Below are positions 24,510 through 35,830 of a stretch of DNA of 64,000 bases, in pieces. Position numbers and translations under genes: made by a program. Below the pieces are notes generated by a model. It made no database searches. It had not been told where the DNA came from and saw only the letters and a program-made list of their open reading frames with translations. The number at the start of each line of letters is the position of its first letter. Position 1 is the stretch's first letter. Origin of the DNA: Haemaphysalis longicornis (taxonomy: Eukaryota > Arthropoda > Arachnida > Ixodida > Ixodidae); assembly GCA_013339765.2 (NCBI GenBank), contig CM023454.1, forward strand, positions 57,927,826 through 57,991,825, written 5' to 3'.

Positions 24510-25211
24510 TCAAACGGAACTGTCGCTGCTGGGATGTGCGGCAAAAAAAATCGGGGCGCAAACCGATTTTTTAGAGTCCGAATGTGTCGCAGTCTTTTTG
24601 TGGCTCTTTCGTTTTCGCGGTCTCTTTTGGGAGCGCGAAAGCGTTTCACTGGCGGCGGCGAGTCGTTTGGGATAATTGACTTCTGGGCCGTTTTTTGAAT
24701 ACGTTTCGAGAATAATCGAACCCGGTGCCTTGTCTTCCTCAGGACCTTCCGCGTTGTCGTCATGAGTATCCAGTGCTTGCAAACCAAGCTCCCTTTTAGT
24801 AGGCATTCAACAATAACCAGGGTGGCTAGGTGCGGAGACTGGCTCATGTACGGGGGTACGCGATATGTCGGCCGGACGAGCGAGGCGTATGCGCAATGCG
24901 AGAGTGGCAATTTCCTTGTTCAGGGCGGCAATCTTTCGTTTATCCGCGTCCTTCCTTTCCTCGTACTCTCTGAGTGCCTCCCTTTCTTCTTCCTCTTTCC
25001 TTTGCTGCCATTGTTTCAGTATCACGTCTTTGTACTCACCAGCGTCTCTCAAGAGTGCAACATCAACACCGAGTCGCCTCCCCTCCCTACTCAACGCTAG
25101 CTCCCTTTTCAGCATCTCCTTCTCCGTGTCGAAGTAGTTGCAGAGGGCTGCACCTGTCAGTCCCAAGTCTTGCCCCGCCTTCATTATTCTTTCCAAGCCC
25201 GCGTTATACAT
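24510..25211 (-). pseudogene. LTR element C gag-like ORF with in-frame TGA
   Basis: From the ATG at 25211 the frame runs 134 codons: an N-terminal helical block (ERIMKAGQDLGLTGAAL), then a charged coiled-coil-like segment (QRKEEEEREALREYEERK) and IAALNKEIATLALR. Such an N-terminus is common in gag proteins of tick LTR elements, as far as I recall. A TGA at 24807-24809 ends it. The same frame reopens at the very next codon and continues to 24510 as a Lys/Arg-rich tail. No zinc knuckle is visible. It may be decay or a read-through context. Confidence 0.55.
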
Positions 25212-25278
25212 GTTGGAATATTTGCATGGTTGTAGGGCTAACAGGAACCGGAGTCCTCTCAATTGGTAACACGCGAAT

Positions 25279-25294
25279 CCTGGCAGGCTCGCCA
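25279..25294 (-). promoter_or_regulatory. LTR element C primer-binding site
   Basis: On the minus strand TGGCGAGCCTGCCAGG, starting 4 bases inside the LTR. The complementary tRNA end CCTGGCAGGCTCGCCA resembles animal tRNA-Arg (G before CCA) as I recall it, probably with one mismatch. Confidence 0.6.
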
Positions 25295-25298
25295 CTTT

Positions 25299-25869
25299 TG
25301 TTATGAATGGGCCGAGGACCACTCAGGCAGACAGACGAACACAGGTTCACACGTCGGAGTTTATATTCAACCGGATGGAGGACAAGCAAAGGACGAGAGC
25401 ATAGTAGAGGTCGGGACGTTACAGGCAGGACGGGTTCGGGTCCCACAGACGTACAGTCAACAGTTGGAAGGTACACAAAATAACCTCGCAGTTCGGAAGG
25501 TCAGCTGAAGACAATATCCCGGTAGCGATTGAGCTCACATTCCGTCGGGGTGTGTTGCTGGCGGCCCAACAGCAGGAACGGCACGGAGTGTCAGCAATTG
25601 GTGCACCAGTGCCGCTATGACGGTGCGTTGCCAGACGCGCTCTCGAGCCTTGACGGCGGGTATCAACGGTCTTGTTTCGGGTGGCCCGTGTACCAGGCGT
25701 CCCACGGAGTCATTTCTCCACGAACCGAGCATTGTTCCGCTGCTCGCCTACAGCCGTCGTCGTTCGGGCTCTCGCGATCACTGCAGCCCACTCCTCTTCT
25801 TTGTCATCATCGCTGTCGTTCTTGCTGGCTCACTTGCACGGCCAATCACTCACGTGGCCATTCATTACA
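25299..25869 (-). repeat. LTR element C, 5' LTR (right)
   Basis: About 571 bp, beginning TGTTATGAATG next to the PBS and ending CATTACA before the ACGAT duplication. It pairs with 23073-23710. Confidence 0.72.
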
Positions 25870-26858
25870 ACGATAGCCCTCCTTGGGCTACATAAACCCA
25901 GAAATTTTGGTGTGTCTGTATGTCGGTTTGTCAGTCTGTCTGCGATTCGATTCAGCCACCCGGCGAAAGTCAAACAAAGCCTGCGCATTAGTCTTATATA
26001 TCCACAGGTAAATGTGCCCGTCTAAGTCTGGGGTAATGTTGCTAATTGTCAACATTTTTGAAGAACATTAGGACATTACGCAAATATGAGACAACAAATT
26101 AGCACAGAAGTGGTAATTGCAGCGTTCCCTTATAAAAAATTATACATGTATGATTTGTGCGAGAATAAATACTTCATCAAATGCAGAAAAAAAGTCACTC
26201 TGCATTCGCCTGCTGTCGCCCGCGCCACTGTAGGTTCTGGCGGAATTTTACGAAATCAAGTGGCAACAGGTACGAAATGTTCCACTAGATAGGTTCCGCG
26301 TTCCGCTTGGAATGCACGTGCATTAAGGTAACGCGGTACTAAAACATTAAAGCAGAGCGCCTCAATTCACGCGCATCTCATCTCCGGCGTAAGGCAGCGC
26401 TGGAATCGAAGCACCCGTCCTGGAGCAGTGGAATGCGGTAAATTTGCCTAGGGCTGGAGCAAACCCTTAGCGTGTTTCTCTTGGGGAGACCCGACGCAAG
26501 AGGAACAACATCAAAGGTGAGGGGGAAAACGATGGGAGACATTAACTTGGCAAATGGCGACAAAGACTATCGTCTACTGGCGACGTTTGCAACGAAAGGA
26601 GCAGATACGCGGCAAATATTTTGAAAAGGAGTAGGTTCAATGGTTGGCTTGCTTTTGCGAATTTGATTGGGCTTCAGTGGCTCTTGCTAAGCTTTTTTTT
26701 ATCAGTTTTGAGAACAGTATACCATATAGATATTTCTGAATTGGTAATTTAAGATAGAAAATTTGTTTTCCGCGTTCGTTTTAGTATTCTAAAAACTTCA
26801 TTTACAATGTATCTTCCGTTTTGCTATATTAGCGAATAAATTCGGTAACTCCACCGAG

Positions 26859-26884
26859 TATATATATATATATATATATATATA
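26859..26884. repeat. (TA)n microsatellite
   Basis: About 13 TA units. It is followed by AGCGAATCAGAAA, which recurs at 28911 next to a SINE tail and may be the 3' edge of a related SINE. Confidence 0.85.
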
Positions 26885-28339
26885 GCGAATCAGAAAGGGG
26901 AAATTAGGGGCTCGGTAAATTTGCTCAGTGACGTGGTCCATGTTTATTACTCCTTACCCCATGATAAGTAGCTTAAAGAAGTTAAGTCTTGCATACAGGA
27001 CGATAATGAAAAAATTCGGTTTAAGAACGACTGCGGGGTTTCTGTCGAATCTTTTTTAGACCACCTGATGATGTACTTGAAGGCCACTGTTGTAGCCTGA
27101 GGAGATAAACAACTAATCCAGCGTAACGGTATTAAATTCTAAGTTGGAAGTATTAAGTTCTTTGTATTAAGTTCGAATTTGTATTAAGTTCTAAGATAGC
27201 TCATGTCTAAGTAACATTTTTCGTGTCGCTGTAGACAGAGCGGTGCAGGGTGCTTTGGGGGGGGTGGTTGAAGTAGTTTTTTGTTTTGTTAATGACTATT
27301 TGGTGTTTCTGCCGGGGACCATGGTTAGCCAACGTGGTATTGATGTGTTAAAGGTTTACAGAAAACGGAGGATGTCTGCAGTTCACCCGGGAATTACCTA
27401 GCAATGTTGAACTCCAGTTTCTTGACTAACGACTTCGCTTTAGGTCAGATCATCTGTTTTTGCTGTATAAGCCAAGGTAAGGTAAAAAATACCACTGTTG
27501 AATTACAAATAACTACACTCGAAGCTCATAAAGAACGGATTAGCCTTATCCTGCTCACGGGCGTTTTGGACACGTTCCTGTTCTGATTCAGTCTGTGCTG
27601 CTTTTCATGGTCAGGTATCTAGGATTAAAGAGGCAGGTTTTCCTGGCACCACACTCAGCATGACGGCAATCAACTGGTAAGGCTGCTAAAGAAGCAGGGA
27701 GGAGCTGGTGAGGCTGGGTCCTCAAGGGAAAGGAGCAAAAAGTTTGCTGTTTTGCACTACGTACATAGGATGTCGCACGGGCGGAAAAAGGTGGCAGCAC
27801 GGTACGGGGTGGACGTAGTATTTTCTTCCCCAGTGACATTAAAAAGCGTATGTCCGGCCGTCCAGCGGCGTGCTGAAGACGAGCTGGGAAAGAAGAAAAG
27901 TGCATGTATAGTAAATCATAAATCACACTTTGTACCGTGCTCTGTGGCTGTTGTTTAAGATTCTTTTTTCTTGCGGAAAAGTGTTTGTTGGTCAGAGAGG
28001 TCGCTGCTTACACGTTCGAATATTGGAGCATCCACAACAGGCCTAAAAGAGATGGTTACGCACGTCTGGCCGAACATTGCCGCACGTGTAAATACCGTTG
28101 CTATCCGCTTTTCCGCGAGACTGATATACTGTAAGAGCATCAAGACAGGCGTACAAGAGAGTTGATGGAATCATACTACAACAAAAAGTTGGGGAGTGAA
28201 TGTATCATTGAAACATCAGTTGTCCTGCACGAAAAAGAATTTGGTTTTCAGATAAGGTGTTCAGGTGTTAAGAAGGGTGCGTTGTAATCAGTGGAGTGTT
28301 TTGGTCGGGAAAGTATGTCATTGGCTGGTGAGGTCACGT

Positions 28340-28462
28340 GGCGTGGGGGGGAGGACGATTCTGTGTATTTATAAGTAGTTGCGTCTTTTCCAATAAATCG
28401 AGTTGAAAGTCAGCGCGAGTCCTGTCCACTTCTTTCTTATTGTGTCCCTGTTCGCGCTGTTC
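28340..28462 (+). repeat. Possible solo-LTR or promoter-like fragment
   Basis: TATTTATAAG (28368) resembles a TATA element and an AATAAA follows about 25 bp later (28391). A C/T-rich stretch ends CCCCAAGATG. The spacing is like the R region of an LTR, but no second LTR or target duplication was found, so this is tentative. Confidence 0.25.
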
Positions 28463-28489
28463 CCCAAGATGCGGTGAATTAAGACAGAA

Positions 28490-28715
28490 TAAGGGTTGGC
28501 AGTCAAGAACACCTCGGAAAGCAAACGGGGGAATGTGGTCGGTCATAGAAACCGATGAAGAAGTTTTTGAGTCAGAAGGAACGTGGTGCGAAAATGGCCG
28601 ACTGGCAGGATCGGAACCCACGAGCTCCAGAATATCGGCATGCTGCGATGACCACTACGCTACCAACGGGGCTGTTTCCTTACCAATTCTCGAGTATTTA
28701 TGTTAAGTTTTTTTT
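28490..28715 (-). repeat. tRNA-headed SINE, copy a
   Basis: On the minus strand: a leader containing ACTCGAGAATTGGTAAGGAAAC, a tRNA-like head with A box (GTAGCGTAGTGGTCAT) and B box (GTGGGTTCCGATCC), then a body (CTGACTCAAAAACTTCTTC.., TTTGCTTTCC.., CTTGACTGCC). It shares all parts with copy c at 29108 and the head and body with the copy at 58909. Confidence 0.75.
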
Positions 28716-28904
28716 TCCTTTCCGGCACTTGGGGGTGGTAGCCAGCGCCACTCTGACTACTCTGGGTGCAGGGTACCTTATTTTTAACCCCCGGCTTGTG
28801 AATCGAGTGTCCACGATATGTCATGAGTGGTTGACCAGCGTTGAACCCTCTTAAGCTACCTTTGGCACCACGACTGCCAGAATAGAGGCCCTCGCTATGC
28901 ATGT

Positions 28905-29055
28905 AGCGAATCAGAAATCTGAAATGAGGGGCCCAGTGAATTAGGACATAATATAGTTTGGCAGTCAAGAAAACTGCGGAAAGCAAAGGGGGGAACCACT
29001 ACCCTAATGGCGGTGCTGTTTCCCCACCACTTTCTCGGATAGTTGTGTTAAGGTT
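28905..29055 (-). repeat. tRNA-headed SINE, copy b (internally deleted)
   Basis: Minus strand. Leader CTTAACACAACTATCCGAG with AAGTGGTGGGGAAAC, then a short piece of the A-box head, then directly the 3' body (CCCCTTTGCTTTCCGCAG, TTTTCTTGACTGCC) and a tail ending TTTCTGATTCGCTACAT. The B box and first half of the body are missing. Confidence 0.65.
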
Positions 29056-29107
29056 TTTTTTTCCGAGTGGCCGTGGCTACCACACCAAAGTGCAGGAAAC
29101 CAAACAA

Positions 29108-29335
29108 GCTTAACAGAAGTACTCGGGAAAGTGGTGGGAAAATAGCCCCACGCGTAGCGTAGGGGTCATTGGACCAGACCGATATTCTGGAAGAAGTGGG
29201 TTTGGATCCCACCCAGTTGGAATTTTTTCACCACTTTTTTTTTCTGTCCGAGAAAATGGTTCATCTGTTTCTATCACCTACCGCATTTCCCCCTTTGCTT
29301 TCCAAGGTTTTCTTGACTCCAACCTTTATTCTGTC
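29108..29335 (+). repeat. tRNA-headed SINE, copy c
   Basis: Leader CTTAACAGAAGTACTCGGG with AAGTGGTGGGAAAATAGCC, then A box (GTAGCGTAGGGGTCATTGG), B box (GTGGGTTTGGATCC), then body TTCATCTGTTTCTATCACC, TTTGCTTTCCAAGGTTTTC, TTGACTCC. It stands head-to-head with copy b across about 50 bp. Confidence 0.75.
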
Positions 29336-30013
29336 TACATATATGTTTTATTATTTGCGATGATGTTGTGCTGTCGCGGTATTGGGTAAATATTCCAAAA
29401 AAAGCAAAAGGTTACTTCATTGTGCCATTGAGAATTTTACATTCCATAAATGGTTCCCAATCCTTCTGGACCGCGTAATATTATACGTAGAAGCAGCTAA
29501 CTTGTAGCAATACAGGCTGTCACAGCTGCGCCACAGCGCCAACGTTATTACAAGCGAGAGCTTTACTATATCCAAGCCGAGAGCAAGGACGGTCCAAATT
29601 CTATTTCAGGTGCAGTGTGGAGGCTATCTGCCAATCCAAACGAGGCATTTCAACAAACTCAACCTTAATAACTTTTTTGTAATAAATACTACCAAACAAC
29701 ACCCATAATATAGTTTCATGGCTGTAATAATAATCAACTGATAATGACACCGCCGTTGAATGCTTTGATATTAGTTCGCTCATACCGGGGCGACTTGTGA
29801 TAAATTTTATAACCACAATTCAACGTGCCGTAAATTGTTCCACGTAATTATTTATAAACGTGAATGTGAATATCTGCGACAGAACACTCTATGATGCCTT
29901 AATAAAGAGCTTAAGGAAGAGGCAAATACACTAACCGAGGGCATCTACTGAAAGCAGGTTCAACGTTCAGTACACTGCTCGGCTCTTTTATAAGAAATTA
30001 CTGCGTAAGGCCG
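29336..30013. other. Unassigned AT-rich region
   Basis: Only short frames; no repeat family, RNA gene or regulatory motif was recognised. Confidence 0.5.
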
Positions 30014-30157
30014 TTATGTACGGTGTCTTCTGTTTTTCTTTTTACTCGCATTTGCTCTTGCGCCTAAGAGCCCGCCAGCGTAGATGCCGGCAAGGGCTCC
30101 TAGGGATCCAGCCAGGCCTGCCCAGTTCCCTAGTAAGTGCAAAGAGTAGAGGAATAT
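30014..30157 (-). CDS. Candidate terminal exon, Gly/Ala-rich hydrophobic peptide
   Basis: On the minus strand a pyrimidine-containing tract ending CACTTACTAG precedes an open frame reading NWAGLAGSLGALAGIYAGG.. then LLGARANAS and a basic end KKKNRRHRT, with a TAA stop at 30014. The evenly spaced Gly/Ala pattern resembles a glycine-zipper helix followed by a basic tail. No family was recognised and no partner exon could be joined to it, so it may be a chance frame. The frame also extends upstream of the putative acceptor to an ATG near 30241. Confidence 0.2.
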   Translation of the reverse strand: MFLYSLHLLGNWAGLAGSLGALAGIYAGGLLGARANASKKKNRRHRT

Positions 30158-30241
30158 TCTTTCTGAACAATTGTGCTCAGGGCCAGTCACCTGAGTGCCA
30201 TCCGAATCAATCTTGTGGTGGGCTTTTTCACAGTTCAACAT

Positions 30242-31741
30242 TAACGTTCAAAGGACGCTGAACAAACGCTTTGCCAAAATTTTCAAGAAGTACCCCCATT
30301 GCCGAAGCCTGCATCTATGACTCACATACAGGAATGACTGAGACCATGGGTATTATGGGCTGCCCAAAATTCATAGTTCTGATGTTCCCCTCCCGCGCAT
30401 TTCGGGCTTCAAAAGGTCAAAACTAAATGCCCTGTATAACTTCGTATCATCAGGTACTCTCCACTCTTGTCAGCCAAGCAACCCAACACGTCCAGAACTC
30501 TGGCCACTTCGGCAAGCTTGTTGCCGAAGTACCGATTGACCGAGGTTACAGAATCGTCTCTTAAGACATCGTACCACTATCCTCAGCGTTCATGTTCCCC
30601 CGGTCATCGCAACCGACACAACTGACCTAAAGAACGATGACAGCATGGGCTATCGCAATTTCTCAAATCCCGCCTGCAACGCACGTAGTTATGCTCGAAG
30701 CAATATTATTTTAACTAAGCGAGGGGGACACCTGTGCGGGTAGACAATTTGTACATAAAACACGGAAAGGACATTTCAGGAAATTTTTCCGGGAAAGCCC
30801 GACATGTTTCTCCGGTACGTGGGCGGCTGTATTTATATGATCAAAGAAGGAGCACGACACAACTTCCTGTCACAGTTATATTTGATTGAACCAGCCTTCC
30901 AGTTTACGATGCAAACGAAAGACAGCACCACCCCGCCATTTCTCAGCGTTTTGACAAAGACAGCCAGATCGACTAAATTTAATATTGTGCACAATACCCA
31001 TTATTCGGGCCACTCTCTGCAATTTGATTCCTACCACCGATATTCCCACAAATCTTCCGTAGTCCAAAGTCTCTTATAGATTGTGTATGTTCAACGGAAA
31101 ATGACCGGAAGAAAAAGAGAAAGACGTAGTTATGGACCCGACGAAAAATCGATACTCTAGCAGTTTCATACGCACGTCAAACGCCGTCTGCCCCGATCCA
31201 GATGCAGCCATGCTTTTTCCGATATATTGACGGCTCCGGGCAACACCTCCCCTGCTTCCGCTGTTCGTCGTCAACCCTCCCAGCCCGTGACCCATTTATA
31301 CTTTCCTTCACTATGTTTAAAGAACGATTGAAACGTTTGCAGGCATTATTAGTACGGAAGGCGTTTTATCGTCGTACACAAGCCAGTTTTAAGGCTTAGA
31401 TGGCTGTTGTCCCGATGGAAAGAGTGTCCACCACACAAAAAAGCCCAAGGGGGTCGTCTAGAAAAATCCTTGCGCACAATGCTCCGCTATCTTCTTGGCG
31501 AGATACAGAACATTTTAGAAGAACGCCTGCGACAACAAACCAAAAACGACGTTCGCTACTCGAGATTCAATCCAGTGCTTTGGCCGAACACTATGTAAAA
31601 GCTTACGGCAAGATTTACTTGTATGGCGCGCCGGTGCTTGGCACAAAAACCAATTACTCCGAAAAATACTCCTCGAGTCCTGCCCAAACAGGGAACCGGG
31701 AAGGCCTGAATAGATCCCTATGAGCCCTTTCCACTATCTAC
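30242..31741. other. Unassigned region
   Basis: No supportable gene. The longest frame (31400-31723, 107 codons, plus) has no recognised motif. The right edge is the 8-bp GTCCACAG duplication of hAT-like copy 2. Confidence 0.5.
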
Positions 31742-32362
31742 GTCCACAGCAGTGTCGCGGAATTACCAGTCCGGAATTGGAATGACTCCGGAATGATTCC
31801 ACATTTTTGTGACTCCCGGAATGGAATGGGAATGGAATGGCGGCAATACTAGGAGGAATGGAATGGGAATGGAATTAGGAGCCTTTTGCCCGGAATGGAG
31901 TGGGAATGGAATTACATGTATTTTGCAAAAACAAGGCACTTTCCCTTCTACACGTTGTTGTTTCAAAATATACAAAAAGACGCAAAAGAACCCACCAGCC
32001 CGAGTTCAAACAAAAGCGCGCCCCTCAGGTCTCCCCTTAGGGAGCGGCTATACTGTCTAGCCCTGCACGTCTTTTCTTTCCTTTTCCTCTTTCGACACCT
32101 TGTGGTGGGTTCGTAAGTGCGCAGAATAATGGCTTTCTAAGAAAAGGGGCAGCGACGTTTGAGGCTCACCACGCTGCGAGCACATGGCTGCCAGTGAGGG
32201 TGTAAAGCAAATGAAAAAAAAAAAACCCCGCCCGTATCTTCCCAGGGGGGGAACTCAAGTAAATGCGTCGCATATACTCGAGTCAAGCAAAGCGTCACGT
32301 CAAGCGAAAGCCAAGCAAAGACGCCCTTCACAATTCCGAACGCGCGCTCCGCTGCTTATATA

Positions 32363-32370
32363 CACACCAC
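32363..32370. repeat. Target-site duplication of hAT-like copy 1, left
   Basis: CACACCAC, identical to 36445-36452. Confidence 0.93.
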
Positions 32371-33325
32371 CAGTGTTGCGGAATGGGCGTCCTCATTCCA
32401 TTCCAATTCCATTCCGGGGAATGGCAACTTGTCTTAATTCCATTCCTTTCAATTCCTCGGAATGCCAAAACTTCCCCATTCCCACTCCGGGAATTGCCGG
32501 GCAGTTCAATTTCATTCCTCTAATTCCTCAACGTAGGAACGGCACGTTGGTAGTTTTATCGGGTTTTTGTAAAGTTACCAATGAACCCACTATTAGGCTG
32601 ATGTTATTACAAGCGTTGAGAACGCTAAACTACGCCAAACACGTCACCAAGGTCAAGAGATGGGTCTAGGCCCACTCGTCACAGGTAAACTGGTCAAGAA
32701 TGCCAACTCGTCACAGGGCATTTCGTACGAGGAATTCTCGTAACACCGGAATATTCGTCACACGGAAAACTGGCATTGCGAGCTTGTTTTGGAACGTTAA
32801 AGCGATGTTTCCACACGCTATACGTCGCCCATTTAAAAAATGATGTAGGCGGGCGAGTGTTCTTTCAAAGTTTTAGTCGTTGGAATTTAGGTAAATATGC
32901 CGTCATACCGAGTTAATTATATTAAAATGATAATCGCATATGCAAATTTGTAATACATGGCACGCATAAAAAGTAAACAAATTGTTCTAAATGACGCAGT
33001 GAACAGGTAGTACATGAAAAAAAATGTTTATTGCACTCCCTTTGTACTATTGTACTATTTGTACGTTGTCTGGTTGTGTAGGCGTCTTGAACGCTTGGTT
33101 CCGACGTTGTTCACTGCATCAAAAAAAAAAGTTCAGAAGCAGGTGTAGCGGGCAATATTCCGATGCGTGTTGACTGGGGCTCCGCTGTCGTGATCAGCCA
33201 GGATCCTTGCGATGCGATCTGACATCTTGGTTTTTGCGTGCGAGCTGGGAGGGGTGCTGTCCGACGATGACTACTACTACTACCACCGCAAAAAGCGACA
33301 ACAGAACATGTTAACACACAATTAC

Positions 33326-33590
33326 CCGCCGCTGTGGCGCAGTGAATATGACGTTGTGCTATTGAGCCCAAGGAAGCGGGTTCGATTCCCGGCAGTGGCG
33401 GCCGCTTTTCTGATGGAGGCGAAAAGCAAAAACGCCCGTGTGTTAGAGATTTCGCCGCACTCACATTAAACATCCCCAGGTGGTCAAAATGAATTCGGAG
33501 AGCTCCACGTATACGGCGCACCTCATCACCTGTGCAGCGTCGGCGCGTTAAACCCCCACAATGAATCAAATCAACAAATAAACAATTTCA
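33326..33590 (+). repeat. Ruka-type tRNA-derived SINE inside hAT-like copy 1
   Basis: CCGCCGCTGTGGCGCAGTG.. gives an A box and GCGGGTTCGATTCCCGGC a B box. These are followed by GGCGAAAAGCAAAAACGCCC, the conserved CATCCCCAGGTGGTCAAAAT block and GCGTTAAACCCCCACAATGA near the tail. The whole unit is repeated, inverted, in copy 2 (38690-38967), so it was in the element before the self-insertion. Confidence 0.85.
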
Positions 33591-35499
33591 AACCTAATCC
33601 AATGCCTGGTGGTGTGTCCTGCAGTGTTTACATAGAAAGAAGTCCTCCAGCTTAGCCATGGTTCAAGCCTTGCGCGAGTTAGTGCAAGCTTCGCCAATTC
33701 TTTTATTATTATTCGCAGACTGAAGGTGGGGGTGCGGGTTGTATGCAAGGGCAGGTTATACGCGCGAAAGTGCGGACGAGCACCACCTTAACACCCATGA
33801 CGACCACCTCTTGAAGAAGTGCAGGTCGCCCTGACTTCTCCAACTCCCCCCTTCTTCCTCTTTCCCCACAAAGAAAACTAAACAGCTCTTTATGCACACC
33901 TGCTGGCGACACAGACTTCCACACGCCCCCCTAAACAGCCGTAACGAATTTACCATTGTAGAATCCAGCCTCAGACCGGCTTTCAACGCCAATTTCCGGT
34001 CACGGCTTCTAGGCTTTTGTTCACACGGCCCCGGTGTAAAGAAAACCACCGAACGAAAAGGCCCCTTGCACGAGAGTTCCTATCTCGAGATGACACTGGA
34101 CCAAAGGGCCGGTGTGACGAGTTGGCCCATGGCGGGTTTTCTGGTGACGAGTGGGCTCATTCCCGAAGAGATAATGCTTTTGTGGCATATCTCGTGCGGT
34201 GCAAGTACCCTAGTAATTCACACAGGGGCAGTTCTCGCGGTGGTTATTACAGTATTTGCATGGTCAGCATGTTTTTACGAGTTGTGATGTTTTTTTTTGG
34301 AACTCATTTGGGTCTCCGCGAAGTCGGCAGACGGTTTGACTCTAAAAAAAGAAGCCAAGCACAGGTTTGCTTTTTTTTTGGGGGGGGGGGGTACATCTGG
34401 AAAACTAGCAAAAATGCAAGCCAGATTGGGCAAGTAGGGGAAAGTGTTTAAAGAAGAATATAAATACGAGTTTAACAACCCTAGACAGGAAAGTGAGACA
34501 GCGACGTAGCCCAACAAAGTTCTCTGAAGACCGGACCACAAAGGACCCGCGCCCCCGTTTTCACTGTTTTACCGTTATGGGCACCCTCCAAGGAAATCGC
34601 CGACTCGTGATGGAACAAATTTTCAAATAGGCATCTGGTTCCAGGTGATCCCGTACTGGGGAAGGTGGTAGCATCCGACCATCTCGTTCTTGGAAATTTG
34701 GTCTGGGAACTTCGTCCGCGAATCCCGCGTCGGAGCTGGGAGGTGCAGCCATGGCCGCAGTTCCTATTACATGGGCTCTCCTGATTCGACTGAATTCCCG
34801 AACCAATATTTTAGTCCTTAGTCGACGCTGTTTCGGGCAAAGACATCCGAGTGTCTAGACAGAAGGGATAGTATTGCAAAAGGTCCTGGGGAGAAGGGGA
34901 GAGCGCGAGGTGAGATGTCGCGTAAGCTGATATGCGAAAGCTTGCAGCGAACACAAGCATTCCGCTAGCGTCTCGCAAAAAAGGAAAGAAGCAAAAAGAA
35001 AAGTAAAGGATGGGGATGCAGCTTGCGGCCGGGGCGAAGGTGCCGCCCAGGTAAACATACACAAGGCGCAGTTGGTGGGAGAGGGGGGAGGATACCACAG
35101 CCATGGTTCCCCACGACGGACACCAACGGCTTAGAGCCGGGGTTATTACGCGGAGAATCACGACGAACATCCTAGCAGCGCTGTCTAAGGACATACATTA
35201 GAACGGCCCCTTTTTCAGTACCGGTCCTCCTAGTGGCCGCCACGGCGAACGAAAATCGGCAGTAAGGCACGCCCCTGAGAAAGTTTGGCTTTCGGAGAAC
35301 TCGTGCACAAAATATCCTGGTCCTGCAGTCCCTCCCGCACTGACCCGTCACCCGTACCAATCACATGAATGTCACAGTAGCAGGGGCACAATCTCGTGAC
35401 TAATTCGCGGTGTTAAAAGCGCCCCTTTTAAATGCAGAGCATTTCTTAGTCGCATGATGTCGCGCTTCGGCGTCGGCGCCGTCCACACGCTCACTGCGC

Positions 35500-35830
35500 A
35501 TGCGCGTCGCGTCGAGGTGCAGGTGCGCGTTTCTCCCCTGTACCCTCCTCGCTCTCAACAACAGGTGCGGCGGTGCGGGAGGAGCGTGTGTACCCCGTGC
35601 GCTACGTCACTCTCAACAACAGCTGCGGCGGTGCGGGGGGAGTGCGTCTTGGCGGGCATGCGTCGTAGCTACCCGTGCGCTGCGTCGCGCTCAACAGTAA
35701 CGGCGGCAGGGCTTGTACACGTGATAACGGCGTGGTGGCTGCGTGGAAAGTTCGCGCGCTTGTGTACGGAAGTGTGCGCATGCGCATCTATCCCCCGTAC
35801 TCCTCTCCCTCGAACGCGGGTGGTGTGTAT
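35500..35830 (+). repeat. GC-rich imperfect tandem repeats in hAT-like copy 1
   Basis: The word CTCAACAACAGSTGCGGCGG recurs at about 35557 and 35615, with a weaker third unit CTCAACAGTAACGGCGG near 35690. The units carry CpG-dense sequence with GTGCGCTRCGTC between them. The inverted counterpart in copy 2 is at about 36460-36780. Confidence 0.75.

Larger units (their letters stand above)
23068..25874 (-). mobile_element. Short LTR retrotransposon C, gag remnant only (TR-GAG-like)
   Basis: LTRs at 23073-23710 and 25299-25869 start TGTCATGAATG and TGTTATGAATG and end CACTACA and CATTACA. A perfect 5-bp duplication ACGAT flanks the element (23068-23072, 25870-25874). The minus-strand polypurine tract lies just inside the left LTR (plus-strand CTACCCCCCTCTT at 23711). 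A primer-binding site lies 4 bases inside the right LTR. The interior is only about 1.6 kb and holds a gag-like frame but no protease, RT, RNase H or integrase. The LTRs are clearly diverged from each other, so the insertion is old. Confidence 0.82.
25875..28489. other. Unassigned region
   Basis: No supportable gene. It holds a (TA)n array at 26859-26884, a G-run near 27257, frames up to about 112 codons without domains, and the possible LTR piece at 28340-28462. Confidence 0.5.

Noticed and set aside
33326..33410. tRNA gene call from good A and B boxes
   Set aside because: Acceptor and anticodon stems do not form cleanly and the unit recurs with a SINE body at 38690 and 56284; it is a SINE head.
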